A DNA stretch of 64,000 nucleotides, from the NCBI RefSeq assembly GCF_023555375.1, contig NZ_JAJSEE010000002.1:195001-259000 (forward strand), read 5' to 3'. The translations under genes and the position numbers were made by a program. Below the pieces are notes generated by a model. That model saw only the letters and a program-made list of their open reading frames with translations. It was not told the DNA's origin and ran no database searches. The stretch comes from Guyparkeria hydrothermalis. GTDB lineage: Bacteria; Pseudomonadota; Gammaproteobacteria; Halothiobacillales; Halothiobacillaceae. Below are positions 13,811 to 24,311 of this stretch, piece by piece; within the stretch, counting starts at the first letter, position 1, and every line of letters starts with the position of its first letter.

Positions 13811-14983
13811 TTACAGGCCGGCGTCGGCCCGCAGTGCGTCGGCCCGGTCGGTGCGCTCCCAGCTGAACTCCGGTTCCTCGCGGCCGAAGTGGCCGCCGAC
13901 GGCGGTCTTGCGGTAGATCGGCCGGATCAGGTCGAGCATCTGCAGGATGCCGTAGGGGCGCAGATCGAAATGCTTGCGCACGAGATCGGTGATGCGTTCG
14001 TCGGGGATGTGGCCGGTACCGAAGGTATCGACCGAGATCGAGGTCGGCTCGGCCACGCCGATGGCATAGGAGATCTGGATCTCGCAACGGTCGGCGAGAC
14101 CCGCGGCGACGATGTTCTTGGCCACGTAGCGCCCGGCGTAGGCGGCCGAACGATCGACCTTGGAGGGATCCTTGCCCGAGAAGGCGCCGCCCCCATGGCG
14201 GGCCATGCCGCCGTAGGTGTCGACGATGATCTTGCGTCCGGTCAGGCCGCAGTCGCCCACCGGGCCGCCGATGATGAACTGGCCGGTGGGGTTGATGTGG
14301 TACTTGGTGTGCCGATCGAGCCACTCGGCCGGCAGCGTCGGCTTGATGATCTCTTCCATCACCGCCTCGTGCAGGTCGGTCTGGGCGATGTCCGGGTTGT
14401 GCTGCGTGGAGAGCACCACCGCGTCGATGCCCACAGGCACGCCGTCCTCGTAGCGGAAGGTCACCTGGGATTTCGCGTCGGGGCGCAGCCACGGCAGGGT
14501 GCCGGCCTCGCGCACCTCGGACTGGCGCTGGACCAGTCGGTGGGCGTAGGTGATCGGCGCGGGCATGAGCACGTCGGTCTCGTTGGTCGCGTAACCGAAC
14601 ATCAGGCCCTGATCACCGGCACCCTGGTTGGCGGCATCCTCGCGGTCGACGCCCTGGGCGATGTCGGAGGACTGCTTTCCGATCGCGTTGAGCACACCGC
14701 AGGTGTGGCCGTCAAAGCCCAGCTCCGAGCTGGTGTAGCCGATGTCGACGATCACCTCGCGCACCAGCTCGTCGACGTCCACCCACGCCGAGGTGGTCAC
14801 CTCGCCGGCGAGCACGACGAAGCCGGTCTTCACCAGCGCCTCGCAGGCGACGCGGGCCGACGGGTCCTGTTCCAGGATCGCGTCGAGGATCGCGTCGCTG
14901 ATCTGGTCGGCGATCTTGTCCGGATGGCCCTTGGAGACGGACTCGGAGGTAAACAGGTGGCGCTTGGCGGCATTTGCGCTCAT
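13811..14983 (-). CDS. metK: S-adenosylmethionine synthetase
   Basis: 390 residues, starting [19 protein letters not shown]. Family signatures include [44 protein letters not shown] and [20 protein letters not shown]. It makes SAM from methionine and ATP. The start at 14983 fits the family; an AAAGAGG lies rather far (about 12 nt) upstream. Together with ahcY and metF it covers most of the activated methyl cycle. I see no SAM riboswitch in its leader. Confidence 0.97.
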   Translation of the reverse strand: MSANAAKRHLFTSESVSKGHPDKIADQISDAILDAILEQDPSARVACEALVKTGFVVLAGEVTTSAWVDVDELVREVIVDIGYTSSELGFDGHTCGVLNAIGKQSSDIAQGVDREDAANQGAGDQGLMFGYATNETDVLMPAPITYAHRLVQRQSEVREAGTLPWLRPDAKSQVTFRYEDGVPVGIDAVVLSTQHNPDIAQTDLHEAVMEEIIKPTLPAEWLDRHTKYHINPTGQFIIGGPVGDCGLTGRKIIVDTYGGMARHGGGAFSGKDPSKVDRSAAYAGRYVAKNIVAAGLADRCEIQISYAIGVAEPTSISVDTFGTGHIPDERITDLVRKHFDLRPYGILQMLDLIRPIYRKTAVGGHFGREEPEFSWERTDRADALRADAGL

Positions 14984-15095
14984 GGCGTGCAGGCCTCTTT
15001 TGCGTGCAGTTGGGGCGGTCGAATCGTGGTGGCCGGGCAGGGTCATGCCGCCCGGCGGGCGCAATCATGGCACAGCTTGCCCCGACGTTCAGCAG

Positions 15096-15115
15096 CCCGG
15101 GTTTCGTGACCCGGG
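15096..15115 (-). terminator. Possible terminator hairpin after the PhnD-like gene
   Basis: CCCGGGT (15096-15102) pairs with ACCCGGG (15109-15115), 16 bases past the stop of the minus-strand phnD-like gene. No T-tract follows, so it may only stabilise the 3' end. Confidence 0.4.
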
Positions 15116-15131
15116 TTCAGCCGCGGACGTC

Positions 15132-16004
15132 TCAGTAGCCGTAGGTGCCGACCAGCAGCTCCGCGTTGCCCGCGTAGTAGCGGTTGTTTGCCGGCACGAT
15201 GTCGGTCAGCTGCTGTTCCTCGAGGATGCGCTGGCCCTCCTCGGTTTCGGCGAATGACAGCAGCGCCTGTTGCAGGGCGTCGCGGGTACGCTTGTTGAGT
15301 TCCGGCGAGACCGAGAAGCCCAGGAACGGCAGCGGTTCGGTGGTGATCACCGGGTACAGGCCCGGGTAGCCGCCCACCAGCGGCGTGGGGATGACGCCCG
15401 CCTTGGCCTTGCCTTCGATCACCGCGGTGGCGACGTCGCGGTTGGTGCGCTCGAAGACGAGCACCGGCTGCTGAACCGGGTTGGGGAAGAGCTGGTAGAG
15501 CACCAGTGCGCCGACGGACGGGGACGGTTGGACCGCGACGCGCTTGTTCACCAGCTCCTTGGGCGAGAGGATCAGGTCGTCCTCGCGGGTGACCAGCGAT
15601 TGGGTCACCTCGCCGTCAAACCTCGCGATCACCTGCCAGTTCTGGCGCTGGACGCGGAAATCGGTCACCGGGGCGGCGTCGAGCGCGATGTCGAAGTCGG
15701 ATCCGCCGCGGGTCGCTTCCCAGAACGAGAGGTAGTTGGGGAACAGCTGGAGTTCCACGGTCTCGCCCAAGCGGCGACTCAGGTAGTCGGCCACCGGGGC
15801 GTAGGCGTCGTTCAGCTCCGTCTCCGGCAGGAACGGGGCGATCGCCATCTTCAGGCTGTCCTCGGCGGTGGCGGGGAGTGCCGAGGCCAGCAGCGCGGCC
15901 GCCCCGGCGAGCAGCGCGAGCAGGCGCGGGGCCTGGTCGTGACGCTGGCCGTGTCGTTGGGTGGCGGGGCTGGTGGCGTTGGCGGGGCGCGTCGACGCGT
16001 GCAT
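15132..16004 (-). CDS. PhnD-family phosphate/phosphonate-type ABC substrate-binding protein
   Basis: 290 residues with a long N-terminus, a hydrophobic segment (LLALLAGAAALLASALPATA) and then a mature periplasmic-binding domain. KMAIAPFLPETELNDAYAPVADYLSRR, GSDFDIALDAAP and LVTREDDLI resemble PhnD/PtxB proteins that capture oxyanions or phosphonates. No ATPase or permease gene adjoins it, so ligand and transporter partner are unknown. It could also act as a sensor-associated binding protein. The ATG at 16004 follows an AGGAG about 11 bases upstream. Confidence 0.75.
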   Translation of the reverse strand: MHASTRPANATSPATQRHGQRHDQAPRLLALLAGAAALLASALPATAEDSLKMAIAPFLPETELNDAYAPVADYLSRRLGETVELQLFPNYLSFWEATRGGSDFDIALDAAPVTDFRVQRQNWQVIARFDGEVTQSLVTREDDLILSPKELVNKRVAVQPSPSVGALVLYQLFPNPVQQPVLVFERTNRDVATAVIEGKAKAGVIPTPLVGGYPGLYPVITTEPLPFLGFSVSPELNKRTRDALQQALLSFAETEEGQRILEEQQLTDIVPANNRYYAGNAELLVGTYGY

Positions 16005-16336
16005 GGGCGGGGCTCTCCTGATCCTTGGCGATGGCTCGGTTGTCTTTATCTGGGCGCGACCGGTCTTTTGCCGGTTTGCCTGCGGTGCCTGAAGTCGTTT
16101 TGTCCTGTGCTGCAGAGCTGTTCTGCAGCCTCGCCACCGGCGACGTGGCGGTCATTCAAATCGGAAGGAAAAATATCACAGTTGCCCTCGGGGCGGCGAG
16201 CAGACCCTCGGGGTAACCGCGGAACACCGACGGCGGCTTGTCGGCCGGTGGGCCTGTCGTGCGAGACTGGCGGGCTCGCGACACCCGCTATCGCTTGTTG
16301 CTTCTCTCCCCGTGACCCTATTAAGGAGGTTTGCTC
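16005..16336. other. Intergenic region between divergent genes
   Basis: About 330 bases separate the phnD-like gene (minus) and the thioredoxin-fold gene (plus). An A/T-rich patch at 16167-16182 could hold the minus-strand promoter. The strong ribosome site AAGGAGGT at 16323-16330 belongs to the plus-strand gene. I see no further gene, RNA or repeat. Confidence 0.5.
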
Positions 16337-16891
16337 ATGGCTCGCACGGAAACCCCAGTCTGCGATTTTGGTCGGCCCGCCGTGGATTTCGCCCTGCCGG
16401 ACGTCGAGGGGCGCATCTGGCGCCTGAGTGACGTGCAGGGTGAGAAGGGCACGCTGGTGATGTTCATCTGCAATCACTGCCCTTACGTCAAGGCGGTCCT
16501 CGACCGCATCGTGCGTGATGCCCGCGAGCTCAAGGGACTGGGCGTGAATACCGTCGCGATCATGTCCAACGACCCGAGCGACTACCCGGAAGACTCGCCC
16601 GAGAACATGAAGCGCGTCGCCGAGGCCCACAAGTTCCCCTTCCCCTACCTGATCGATGAGTCCCAGTCGGCCGCCAAGGCCTATGGTGCCGTCTGCACGC
16701 CGGACTTCTTCGGCTACAACGCGGACCTCGAACTGCAGTACCGCGGCCGGCTGGATGCCTCGCGCAAGGAGGCCGAGCCGGATGCCCCGCGCGAGCTGTT
16801 CGAGGCGATGACGCAGGTCGCCGAAACCGGTCGCGGTCCGGAGGAGCAAGTGCCGTCGATGGGCTGCTCGATCAAGTGGCGCGAGGCCTGA
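16337..16891 (+). CDS. Thioredoxin-fold (AhpC/TSA-redoxin) family protein
   Basis: 184 residues. ARTETPVCDFGRPAVDFALP starts a redoxin fold, FICNHCPYVKAVLDRIV carries the first CxxC-like site (CNHC) and SMGCSIKW lies at the C-terminus. The family is common in proteobacteria as thioredoxin family proteins of unproven role, probably thiol peroxidase or reductase. The start ATG 16337 is fixed by AAGGAGGT 6 bases upstream. It is apparently monocistronic, upstream of tkt but on its own ribosome site. Confidence 0.8.
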   Translation: MARTETPVCDFGRPAVDFALPDVEGRIWRLSDVQGEKGTLVMFICNHCPYVKAVLDRIVRDARELKGLGVNTVAIMSNDPSDYPEDSPENMKRVAEAHKFPFPYLIDESQSAAKAYGAVCTPDFFGYNADLELQYRGRLDASRKEAEPDAPRELFEAMTQVAETGRGPEEQVPSMGCSIKWREA

Positions 16892-16959
16892 TCGGCCGGC
16901 GCTGCGCGCCCGCCTGTGGCGAAAGGCTGGCTGCCCTAAGTGTTTGAAAAACAGGGTGG

Positions 16960-16988
16960 TTGCCTTGCGTGAGGGTTTTGGGGACAAT
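16960..16988 (+). promoter_or_regulatory. Candidate promoter of the tkt operon
   Basis: TTGCCT (16960-16965) and GACAAT (16983-16988) are separated by 17 bases, about 105 bases before tkt. The match is moderate (-35 3/6, -10 4/6). Confidence 0.4.
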
Positions 16989-17092
16989 GTCGCGCAACTT
17001 CCGCGCCTGCCTCAAGGCCAGGCGCCGTCGTCTGCGTGCGTATTGCACACGGCGCCCCGAACCGCTTCTTTTTCAACCCTTTGGAGTGTTTT

Positions 17093-19081
17093 ATGTCGAC
17101 ACGTAGAGAGCTTGCCAACGCGATTCGCGCGTTGAGCATGGACGCCGTTCAGAAGGCGAATTCGGGTCACCCGGGTGCCCCCATGGGCATGGCGGACATC
17201 GCCGAGGTGCTGTGGAACGACTACATGCACCACAACCCGAAGAACCCGGAATGGCCGAACCGCGACCGTTTCGTGCTCTCCAACGGTCACGGCTCGATGC
17301 TGATTTACTCTCTGCTCCACCTGACCGGCTACGAGCTGCCGATGGAAGAGCTGAAGAACTTCCGTCAGCTGCACTCCAAGACCCCGGGTCACCCGGAATA
17401 CGGCTACACCCCGGGCGTCGAGACCACTACCGGCCCGCTGGGCCAGGGTCTCACCAACGCCGTGGGCATGGCGATCGCCGAGAAGATGCTCGCCGGTCAG
17501 TTCAACAAGCCGGGCCACAAGGTCGTCGATCACTACACCTATTGCTTCCTGGGTGATGGCTGCCTGATGGAGGGCATTTCCCATGAGGCCTGCTCGCTGG
17601 CGGGCACCCTGGGTCTGGGCAAGCTGGTCGCCTTCTACGACGACAACGGCATCTCCATCGACGGTCACGTCGAGGGCTGGTTTACCGACGACACGCCCAA
17701 GCGCTTCGAGTCCTACGGCTGGCACGTCGTTCGTGACGTCGACGGTCACGACGCCGACGCCATCGACGCGGCCATCCGCGAGGCTCGTTCGGTCAACGAC
17801 AAGCCGACCATGATCTGCACCAAGACCGTCATCGGCTTTGGCGCGCCGAACCTCTGCGGCACCCACGACTGCCACGGCGCTGCCCTGGGCGATGCCGAGG
17901 TCAAGGCCACCCGCGAGAACATCGGCTGGAACCACGAGCCGTTCGTCATCCCGGACGAGGTCTACGCCGGCTGGGACGCCACCGAAAAGGGTGCGAAGGC
18001 CGAGGCCGAGTGGAACGAGACCTTTGCCGCCTACGAGAAGGCTTATCCCGCCGAAGCCGCCGAGCTCAAGCGTCGCCTGAACGGCGAGCTGCCGGCCGAC
18101 TTCAACGACAAGATGGACGCGCTGATCAAGGAGATCGATGCGAAGGGCGAGAGCGTCGCCTCGCGCAAGGCTTCCCAGGCCGTGATCACCGGTCTGGCCG
18201 ACATGCTGCCGGAACTGGTGGGTGGTTCGGCCGACCTCGCGCCGTCCAACCTGACCACCTGGAAGGGCTGCACCGCGCTGACCGCCACCGAGTCGGATGC
18301 CAACTACATCCACTACGGCGTGCGCGAGTTCGGCATGAGCGCCATCATGAACGGCATGGTCCTGCACGGCGGCCTGCTGCCGTTCGCCGGCACCTTCCTG
18401 ATGTTCTCCGAGTACGCCCGCAACGCGCTGCGCATGGCCGGCCTGATGAAGATCGGTTCGATCTTCGTGTACACCCACGACTCCATCGGTCTGGGTGAAG
18501 ACGGCCCGACCCACCAGCCGGTCGAGCAGATTGCCACCATGCGCCTGATCCCGCGCATGCAGACCTGGCGTCCCTGCGACGCGGTCGAGACCGCGGTGGC
18601 TTGGAAGCAGGCGGTCGTCCGCCGCGACGCGCCGACCTCGCTGGTCTTCTCGCGCCAGGGCCTGCCGCACCAGAGCCGTACGCCTGAGCAGATCGCCAAC
18701 ATCGAGAAGGGCGGTTACGTCCTGAAGGACTGCGACGGCACGCCGGACCTGATCCTGATCGCCACCGGCTCCGAGGTGGGTCTGGCGATGGACGCGGCCG
18801 AGAAGCTGACGGACAAGAAGGTGCGCGTCGTCTCCATGCCGTGCGTCGAGGCCTTCGACGCCCAGGACGAGGCCTACCGCGAATCCGTACTGCCGAGCGG
18901 CGTGACCGCGCGCATGGCCGTCGAGGCCGGCGTCACCCAGGGCTGGTACAAGTACGTCGGCAGCCAGGGCAAGGTCTTCGGCCTGGATACCTTCGGCGAG
19001 TCCGCCCCGGCCGGTGACCTGTTCGAGTACTTCGGCTTCACCGCCGATCGCGTCGCCGAGGAAGCCCGCAAGCTGGGGTGA
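17093..19081 (+). CDS. tkt: Transketolase
   Basis: 662 residues, the normal length. It begins [20 protein letters not shown], with [18 protein letters not shown], the thiamine diphosphate segment [15 protein letters not shown] and [19 protein letters not shown] near the middle. It moves two-carbon units between sugar phosphates in the pentose phosphate and Calvin cycles. The start ATG 17093 follows TTGGAGTG. As the first gene of tkt-gap-pgk-pyk-fba it is probably part of a central carbon or CO2 fixation module. Confidence 0.97.
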   Translation: MSTRRELANAIRALSMDAVQKANSGHPGAPMGMADIAEVLWNDYMHHNPKNPEWPNRDRFVLSNGHGSMLIYSLLHLTGYELPMEELKNFRQLHSKTPGHPEYGYTPGVETTTGPLGQGLTNAVGMAIAEKMLAGQFNKPGHKVVDHYTYCFLGDGCLMEGISHEACSLAGTLGLGKLVAFYDDNGISIDGHVEGWFTDDTPKRFESYGWHVVRDVDGHDADAIDAAIREARSVNDKPTMICTKTVIGFGAPNLCGTHDCHGAALGDAEVKATRENIGWNHEPFVIPDEVYAGWDATEKGAKAEAEWNETFAAYEKAYPAEAAELKRRLNGELPADFNDKMDALIKEIDAKGESVASRKASQAVITGLADMLPELVGGSADLAPSNLTTWKGCTALTATESDANYIHYGVREFGMSAIMNGMVLHGGLLPFAGTFLMFSEYARNALRMAGLMKIGSIFVYTHDSIGLGEDGPTHQPVEQIATMRLIPRMQTWRPCDAVETAVAWKQAVVRRDAPTSLVFSRQGLPHQSRTPEQIANIEKGGYVLKDCDGTPDLILIATGSEVGLAMDAAEKLTDKKVRVVSMPCVEAFDAQDEAYRESVLPSGVTARMAVEAGVTQGWYKYVGSQGKVFGLDTFGESAPAGDLFEYFGFTADRVAEEARKLG

Positions 19082-19105
19082 TCCGCGGTCGCATCAACCA
19101 TTTTT

Positions 19106-19135
19106 GGGCGCATGTGTCGTCAATCGCATGCGCCC
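19106..19135 (+). other. Inverted repeat between tkt and gap
   Basis: GGGCGCATG (19106-19114) and CATGCGCCC (19127-19135) form a 9-bp stem with a 12-nt loop. There is no downstream T-tract on the plus strand. It may be an attenuator or mRNA-processing hairpin that uncouples tkt from gap levels. Confidence 0.4.
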
Positions 19136-19138
19136 TGA

Positions 19139-20173
<1,035 letters not shown>

Positions 20174-20186
20174 ACCGAGTGATCGG

Positions 20187-20213
20187 AACGGGTGGGTTTT
20201 CCCACCCGTTTTT
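20187..20213 (+). terminator. Terminator after gap
   Basis: AACGGGTGGG (20187-20196) and CCCACCCGTT (20201-20210) form a perfect 10-bp stem with a TTTT loop, ending in TTT. It lies between gap and pgk. Confidence 0.8.
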
Positions 20214-20314
20214 CCACCTGCATTCCGCATCAAGCGGGAGCCGTAAGGACTGGGAACTGCGCGGAAGTCACCCAACCCTTACCGCTTTTTATCTGTCTCA
20301 TTGAGGAGTTTTCC

Positions 20315-21499
20315 ATGGCGAACGTCATCCGCATGACTGATCTCGATCTTGCCGGCAAGCGCGTGTTGATCCGCGCCGACCTGAACGTGCCGGTCAAGGA
20401 CGGCAAGGTCACCTCCGATGCGCGCATCAGCGCCTCGCTGGGGACCATCAAGGCCGCGCTCGACCAGGGCGCCCACGTGATGGTCACCTCGCACCTGGGT
20501 CGTCCGACCGAAGGCGAGTTCTCCGAGGGTGATTCGCTCGCGCCGGTCGCCAAGGACCTGGGCGAGAAGCTCGGCCGCGAGGTGCGCCTGGTACGCGACT
20601 ACCTTGGCGCGAACGTCGAGGTGGGCGCCGGCGAAGTCGTCATGCTCGAGAACGTCCGCTTCAACAAGGGCGAGAAGAAGGACGACGAGGCGCTGGCCAA
20701 GCAGTACGCCGCGCTGTGCGACGTCTTCGTCATGGACGCCTTCGGCACCGCGCACCGCGCGCAGGCCTCCACTCACGGTGTGGCCAAGTTCGCCCCGGTC
20801 GCCTGTGCCGGCACCCTGCTGACCGAAGAGCTCGAGGCGCTGACCAAGGCGCTGGCCAACCCGGCTCGCCCGATGGTCGCGATCGTCGGCGGCTCCAAGG
20901 TCTCCACCAAGCTGACCGTCCTCGAGGCACTGGCCGCCAAGGTCGACCAGCTGATCGTCGGCGGCGGCATCGCCAACACCTTCGTCAAGGCCGCCGGTCA
21001 CGGGGTGGGCAAGTCGCTCTGCGAGGACGACCTGGTCCCGACCGCCAAGGCCCTGATGGACAAGCTCAAGAGCAACGGTGCCAACATCCCGCTGCCGACC
21101 GACGTGGTCGTCGGCAAGCGGTTCGACGAGAACGAGCCGGCGGTCTTGAAGCGCGTCGAGGACGTGGCGGACGACGACATGATCTTCGACATCGGTCCGG
21201 AGAGCGCCGAGGCCCTGGCCAAGGTGATCGAGAACGCCGGCACCGTCGTCTGGAACGGCCCGGTGGGCGTGTTCGAGTTCGACCAGTTCGGCGACGGCAC
21301 CAAGCGCATCTCCCAGGCGATCGCCGACACCAAGGCGTTCACCCTGGCCGGTGGCGGTGACACCATCGCGGCGATCCAGAAGTACGACATCTACGACAAG
21401 GTGAGCTACATCTCCACGGCCGGCGGCGCATTCCTCGAATTCCTCGAGGGCAAGACCCTGCCGGCGGTCGCCATACTCGAAGAGCGGGCGAAAGGCTGA
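20315..21499 (+). CDS. pgk: Phosphoglycerate kinase
   Basis: 394 residues from ATG 20315, preceded by GAGGAG. It begins [20 protein letters not shown], with [19 protein letters not shown], the [15 protein letters not shown] segment and the C-terminal GGGDTIAAI. It transfers phosphate between 1,3-bisphosphoglycerate and ADP/ATP in the cytosol. The stop overlaps the pyk start by one base (TGATG), so the two are translationally coupled. Confidence 0.97.
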   Translation: MANVIRMTDLDLAGKRVLIRADLNVPVKDGKVTSDARISASLGTIKAALDQGAHVMVTSHLGRPTEGEFSEGDSLAPVAKDLGEKLGREVRLVRDYLGANVEVGAGEVVMLENVRFNKGEKKDDEALAKQYAALCDVFVMDAFGTAHRAQASTHGVAKFAPVACAGTLLTEELEALTKALANPARPMVAIVGGSKVSTKLTVLEALAAKVDQLIVGGGIANTFVKAAGHGVGKSLCEDDLVPTAKALMDKLKSNGANIPLPTDVVVGKRFDENEPAVLKRVEDVADDDMIFDIGPESAEALAKVIENAGTVVWNGPVGVFEFDQFGDGTKRISQAIADTKAFTLAGGGDTIAAIQKYDIYDKVSYISTAGGAFLEFLEGKTLPAVAILEERAKG

Positions 21500-22977
21500 T
21501 GGCGAACATGCACGGCTCTACCGATCATCTGCCGGCGCAGCGACGGACCAAGATCGTCGCGACGCTGGGTCCGGCCAGTGACGACCTGGCCACCATCACC
21601 AACCTGGTGCGGGCGGGCATCGATGTCGTGCGGATGAACTTCTCGCACGGCAAGGCGGCCGACCACCAGCGGCGGGCGGACATGGTGCGCGAGGCCGCGG
21701 CGGCCGAAGGGCGCTACGTCGCGATCCTCGGCGACCTGCAGGGCCCGAAGATCCGCATCGACCGTTTCAAGAGCGGCAAGGTCGAGCTCGAGCAGGGCAG
21801 CCCGTTCACGCTGGATGCCGACCTCGACCCGGACAGCGGTGACGAGACCAAGGTCGGCATCACCTACAAGGCGCTGGTCTCCGACTCGCGCCCGGGCGAC
21901 ATCCTGCTGCTCGATGACGGCCGCATCGTTCTGAAGGTCGACGAGGTCCAGGGCAACCAGGTGCGTACGACGGTGGCCGTCGGCGGCACGCTGTCGAACA
22001 ACAAGGGGATCAACCGTCAGGGCGGTGGTCTGTCCGCGCCGGCGATCACCGACAAGGATCGCGCTGACATCAAGACGGCCGCCCAGATCGGGGTGGACTA
22101 CATCGCCGTGTCCTTCCCGCGATCGGCGGAGGACATCCATGAGGCCCGTCGCCTGTTGCAGGAGGCCGGCTGCCGCGCGCACATCGTGTCCAAGATCGAA
22201 CGTGCCGAGGCGGTCGACTGCATCCGGGAGATCATCCAGGCCAGTGACGCGATCATGATCGCGCGCGGCGATCTGGGTGTGGAGATCGGCGATGCCGAGC
22301 TGCCCGCGGTGCAGAAGGCCTTCATCAAGATGGCCAAGGAGCTCAACCGCCCCGTCATCACTGCGACCCAGATGATGGAGACCATGATCGACAACCCGAT
22401 CCCGACCCGGGCCGAGGTGTTCGACGTGGCCAACGCGGTGCTCGACGGTACCGATGCGGTGATGCTCTCGGCCGAGACCGCCGCGGGCAAATACCCGGTG
22501 CGCGTGGTCGAGACCATGTCGCGGGTCTGCCACCGTGCCGAGTACCAGATCGAGGCCAAGAAGAGCGCGCCGCCGCTGGACGTGCCCTTCGAACGCATCG
22601 ACCAGGCGATCGCGTATTCCGCCATCTACACGGCCAACCACCTCTCGGTCGCGGCGATCGTCGCCCTGTCCGAGTCGGGGGCCACCCCGCTGTGGATGTC
22701 CCGGGTCGACACCGACATCCCGATCTACACCTTCACCCGCTCGGAGGAAACCGCGCGTCGCGTCGGTCTCTACCGTGGCGTGCAGGCGGTGCACTTCCCG
22801 GTGCCCTCGACGGATCACGCCGAGGTCAACCGGATGGTGATCGAGAGCCTCCAACAGATGGAGAAGCTCGACGAGGGGGACCTCGTGATCATCACCAAGG
22901 GTGACCTGATGGGTCAGATGGGCGGCACGAACGCGATGAAGATCGTTCGGGTCGGGGACGTGATCTCCGTCGACTGA
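21499..22977 (+). CDS. pyk: Pyruvate kinase
   Basis: 492 residues. [45 protein letters not shown], the active-site region [10 protein letters not shown] and [20 protein letters not shown] are all canonical. The C-terminal allosteric domain ends with [19 protein letters not shown]. It converts phosphoenolpyruvate and ADP to pyruvate and ATP. Coupling to pgk (one-base overlap) fits a shared lower-glycolysis transcript. Confidence 0.97.
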   Translation: MANMHGSTDHLPAQRRTKIVATLGPASDDLATITNLVRAGIDVVRMNFSHGKAADHQRRADMVREAAAAEGRYVAILGDLQGPKIRIDRFKSGKVELEQGSPFTLDADLDPDSGDETKVGITYKALVSDSRPGDILLLDDGRIVLKVDEVQGNQVRTTVAVGGTLSNNKGINRQGGGLSAPAITDKDRADIKTAAQIGVDYIAVSFPRSAEDIHEARRLLQEAGCRAHIVSKIERAEAVDCIREIIQASDAIMIARGDLGVEIGDAELPAVQKAFIKMAKELNRPVITATQMMETMIDNPIPTRAEVFDVANAVLDGTDAVMLSAETAAGKYPVRVVETMSRVCHRAEYQIEAKKSAPPLDVPFERIDQAIAYSAIYTANHLSVAAIVALSESGATPLWMSRVDTDIPIYTFTRSEETARRVGLYRGVQAVHFPVPSTDHAEVNRMVIESLQQMEKLDEGDLVIITKGDLMGQMGGTNAMKIVRVGDVISVD

Positions 22978-23005
22978 CGCGCGGAGGCCGTGTCCCGGCG
23001 CGATT

Positions 23006-23033
23006 TTGCATATCCCGGTGCGCTGGGTATGCT
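23006..23033 (+). promoter_or_regulatory. Candidate promoter upstream of fba
   Basis: TTGCAT (23006-23011) and TATGCT (23028-23033) with a 16-base spacer lie in the 146-base pyk-fba gap. Both boxes match only partly, so this is tentative. Confidence 0.3.
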
Positions 23034-23123
23034 GTCGCGCTGATCGAATTTTCGGTTTTCGGGTCGAATCGCCCGGAAGCCCGTGCAGTTTCGCAACTAC
23101 GTTTCAACTTGAGGAGAGGCACT

Positions 23124-24188
23124 ATGGCGCTCATTTCGCTTCGCCAGCTGCTGGACCATGCCGCTGAGAACAGCTATGGCATGCCGGCGTTCAACGTCAA
23201 CAACATGGAGCAGATCCACGCGATCATGCAGGCTGCCGACGAAGTCGACAGCCCGGTGATCCTGCAGGGCTCTGCCGGTGCTCGCAAGTACGCGGGCGAG
23301 CCGTTCCTGCGCCACCTCGTCGAGGCGGCCACCGAGATGTACCCGCACATCCCGATCGTCATGCACCAGGACCACGGTTCGGATCCGGGCGTCTGCCTGC
23401 GTGCGATCCAGTCGGGCTTCTCCTCGGTCATGATGGACGGCTCCCTGCTGCCGGACATGAAGACCCCGTCCGACTACGAGTACAACGCCGGCGTTACCGC
23501 CAAGGTCGTCGAGATGGCTCACTCCGGCGGTGTGTCCGTCGAAGGTGAGCTCGGCTGCCTCGGCTCGCTGGAAACCGGCGAGATGGGCGAGGAAGACGGC
23601 CACGGCGCGGAAGGCAAGCTGGACATGGACATGCTGCTGACTGATCCGGAAGAAGCGGCCCAGTTCGTCAAGCAGACCGACGTCGACGCCCTGGCGATCG
23701 CCATCGGCACCAGCCACGGCGCCTACAAGTTCACGCAGAAGCCGACCGGCCAAATCCTGCGTATCGACCGCGTCAAGGAGATCCACGAGCGGATCCCGGA
23801 CACCCACCTCGTCATGCACGGTTCCTCCTCGGTGCCGGAAGACTGGCTGGAGATCATCAACAACTACGGCGGCGACATGGGTCAGACCTACGGCGTGCCG
23901 GTTGAAGAGATCGTCGAAGGCATCAAGCACGGTGTCCGCAAGGTCAACATCGACACCGACCTGCGCATGGCGTCCACCGGTGCCGTTCGCAAGCACCTGG
24001 CCGAGAACCGGTCCAACTTCGACCCGCGCAAGTTCCTCAAGGAAGCGACCGCCGGCATGCAGGCCATCTGCAAGGCGCGCTTCGAGGCCTTCGGTTCGGC
24101 CGGCATGGCTTCCAAGATCCGTCCGATCTCTCTGGAAGAAATGTACAAGCGTTACGAGTCCGGCAGCCTCAAGCAGAAGATCCGCTGA
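23124..24188 (+). CDS. fba: Fructose-bisphosphate aldolase, class II (Calvin-cycle subtype)
   Basis: 354 residues from ATG 23124, after [48 protein letters not shown], the metal/active-site stretch [12 protein letters not shown] and [12 protein letters not shown] are typical of the class II CbbA/Fba subtype. It cleaves or forms fructose-1,6-bisphosphate (and often sedoheptulose-1,7-bisphosphate) using a divalent metal. It closes the tkt-gap-pgk-pyk-fba block and is followed by a clear terminator. Confidence 0.96.
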   Translation: MALISLRQLLDHAAENSYGMPAFNVNNMEQIHAIMQAADEVDSPVILQGSAGARKYAGEPFLRHLVEAATEMYPHIPIVMHQDHGSDPGVCLRAIQSGFSSVMMDGSLLPDMKTPSDYEYNAGVTAKVVEMAHSGGVSVEGELGCLGSLETGEMGEEDGHGAEGKLDMDMLLTDPEEAAQFVKQTDVDALAIAIGTSHGAYKFTQKPTGQILRIDRVKEIHERIPDTHLVMHGSSSVPEDWLEIINNYGGDMGQTYGVPVEEIVEGIKHGVRKVNIDTDLRMASTGAVRKHLAENRSNFDPRKFLKEATAGMQAICKARFEAFGSAGMASKIRPISLEEMYKRYESGSLKQKIR

Positions 24189-24225
24189 TCTTCGCCGGGC
24201 AGCCGCCCGGCACTGCCGAAACGAC

Positions 24226-24251
24226 AACCCCGCCACCCGGCGGGGTTTTTT
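24226..24251 (+). terminator. Terminator after fba
   Basis: AACCCCGCC (24226-24234) and GGCGGGGTT (24239-24247), with an ACCC loop, run into TTTTTT. A strong rho-independent terminator. Confidence 0.9.
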
Positions 24252-24311
24252 GTGTCCGTCAACTCGCCACAGGCGTAGGCGAGAGTCGCTAAATGCGTGA
24301 TAATCGTCGCA

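Noticed and set aside
14984-15095. A SAM riboswitch upstream of metK
   Set aside because: The metK leader shows none of the conserved cores of known SAM riboswitches.
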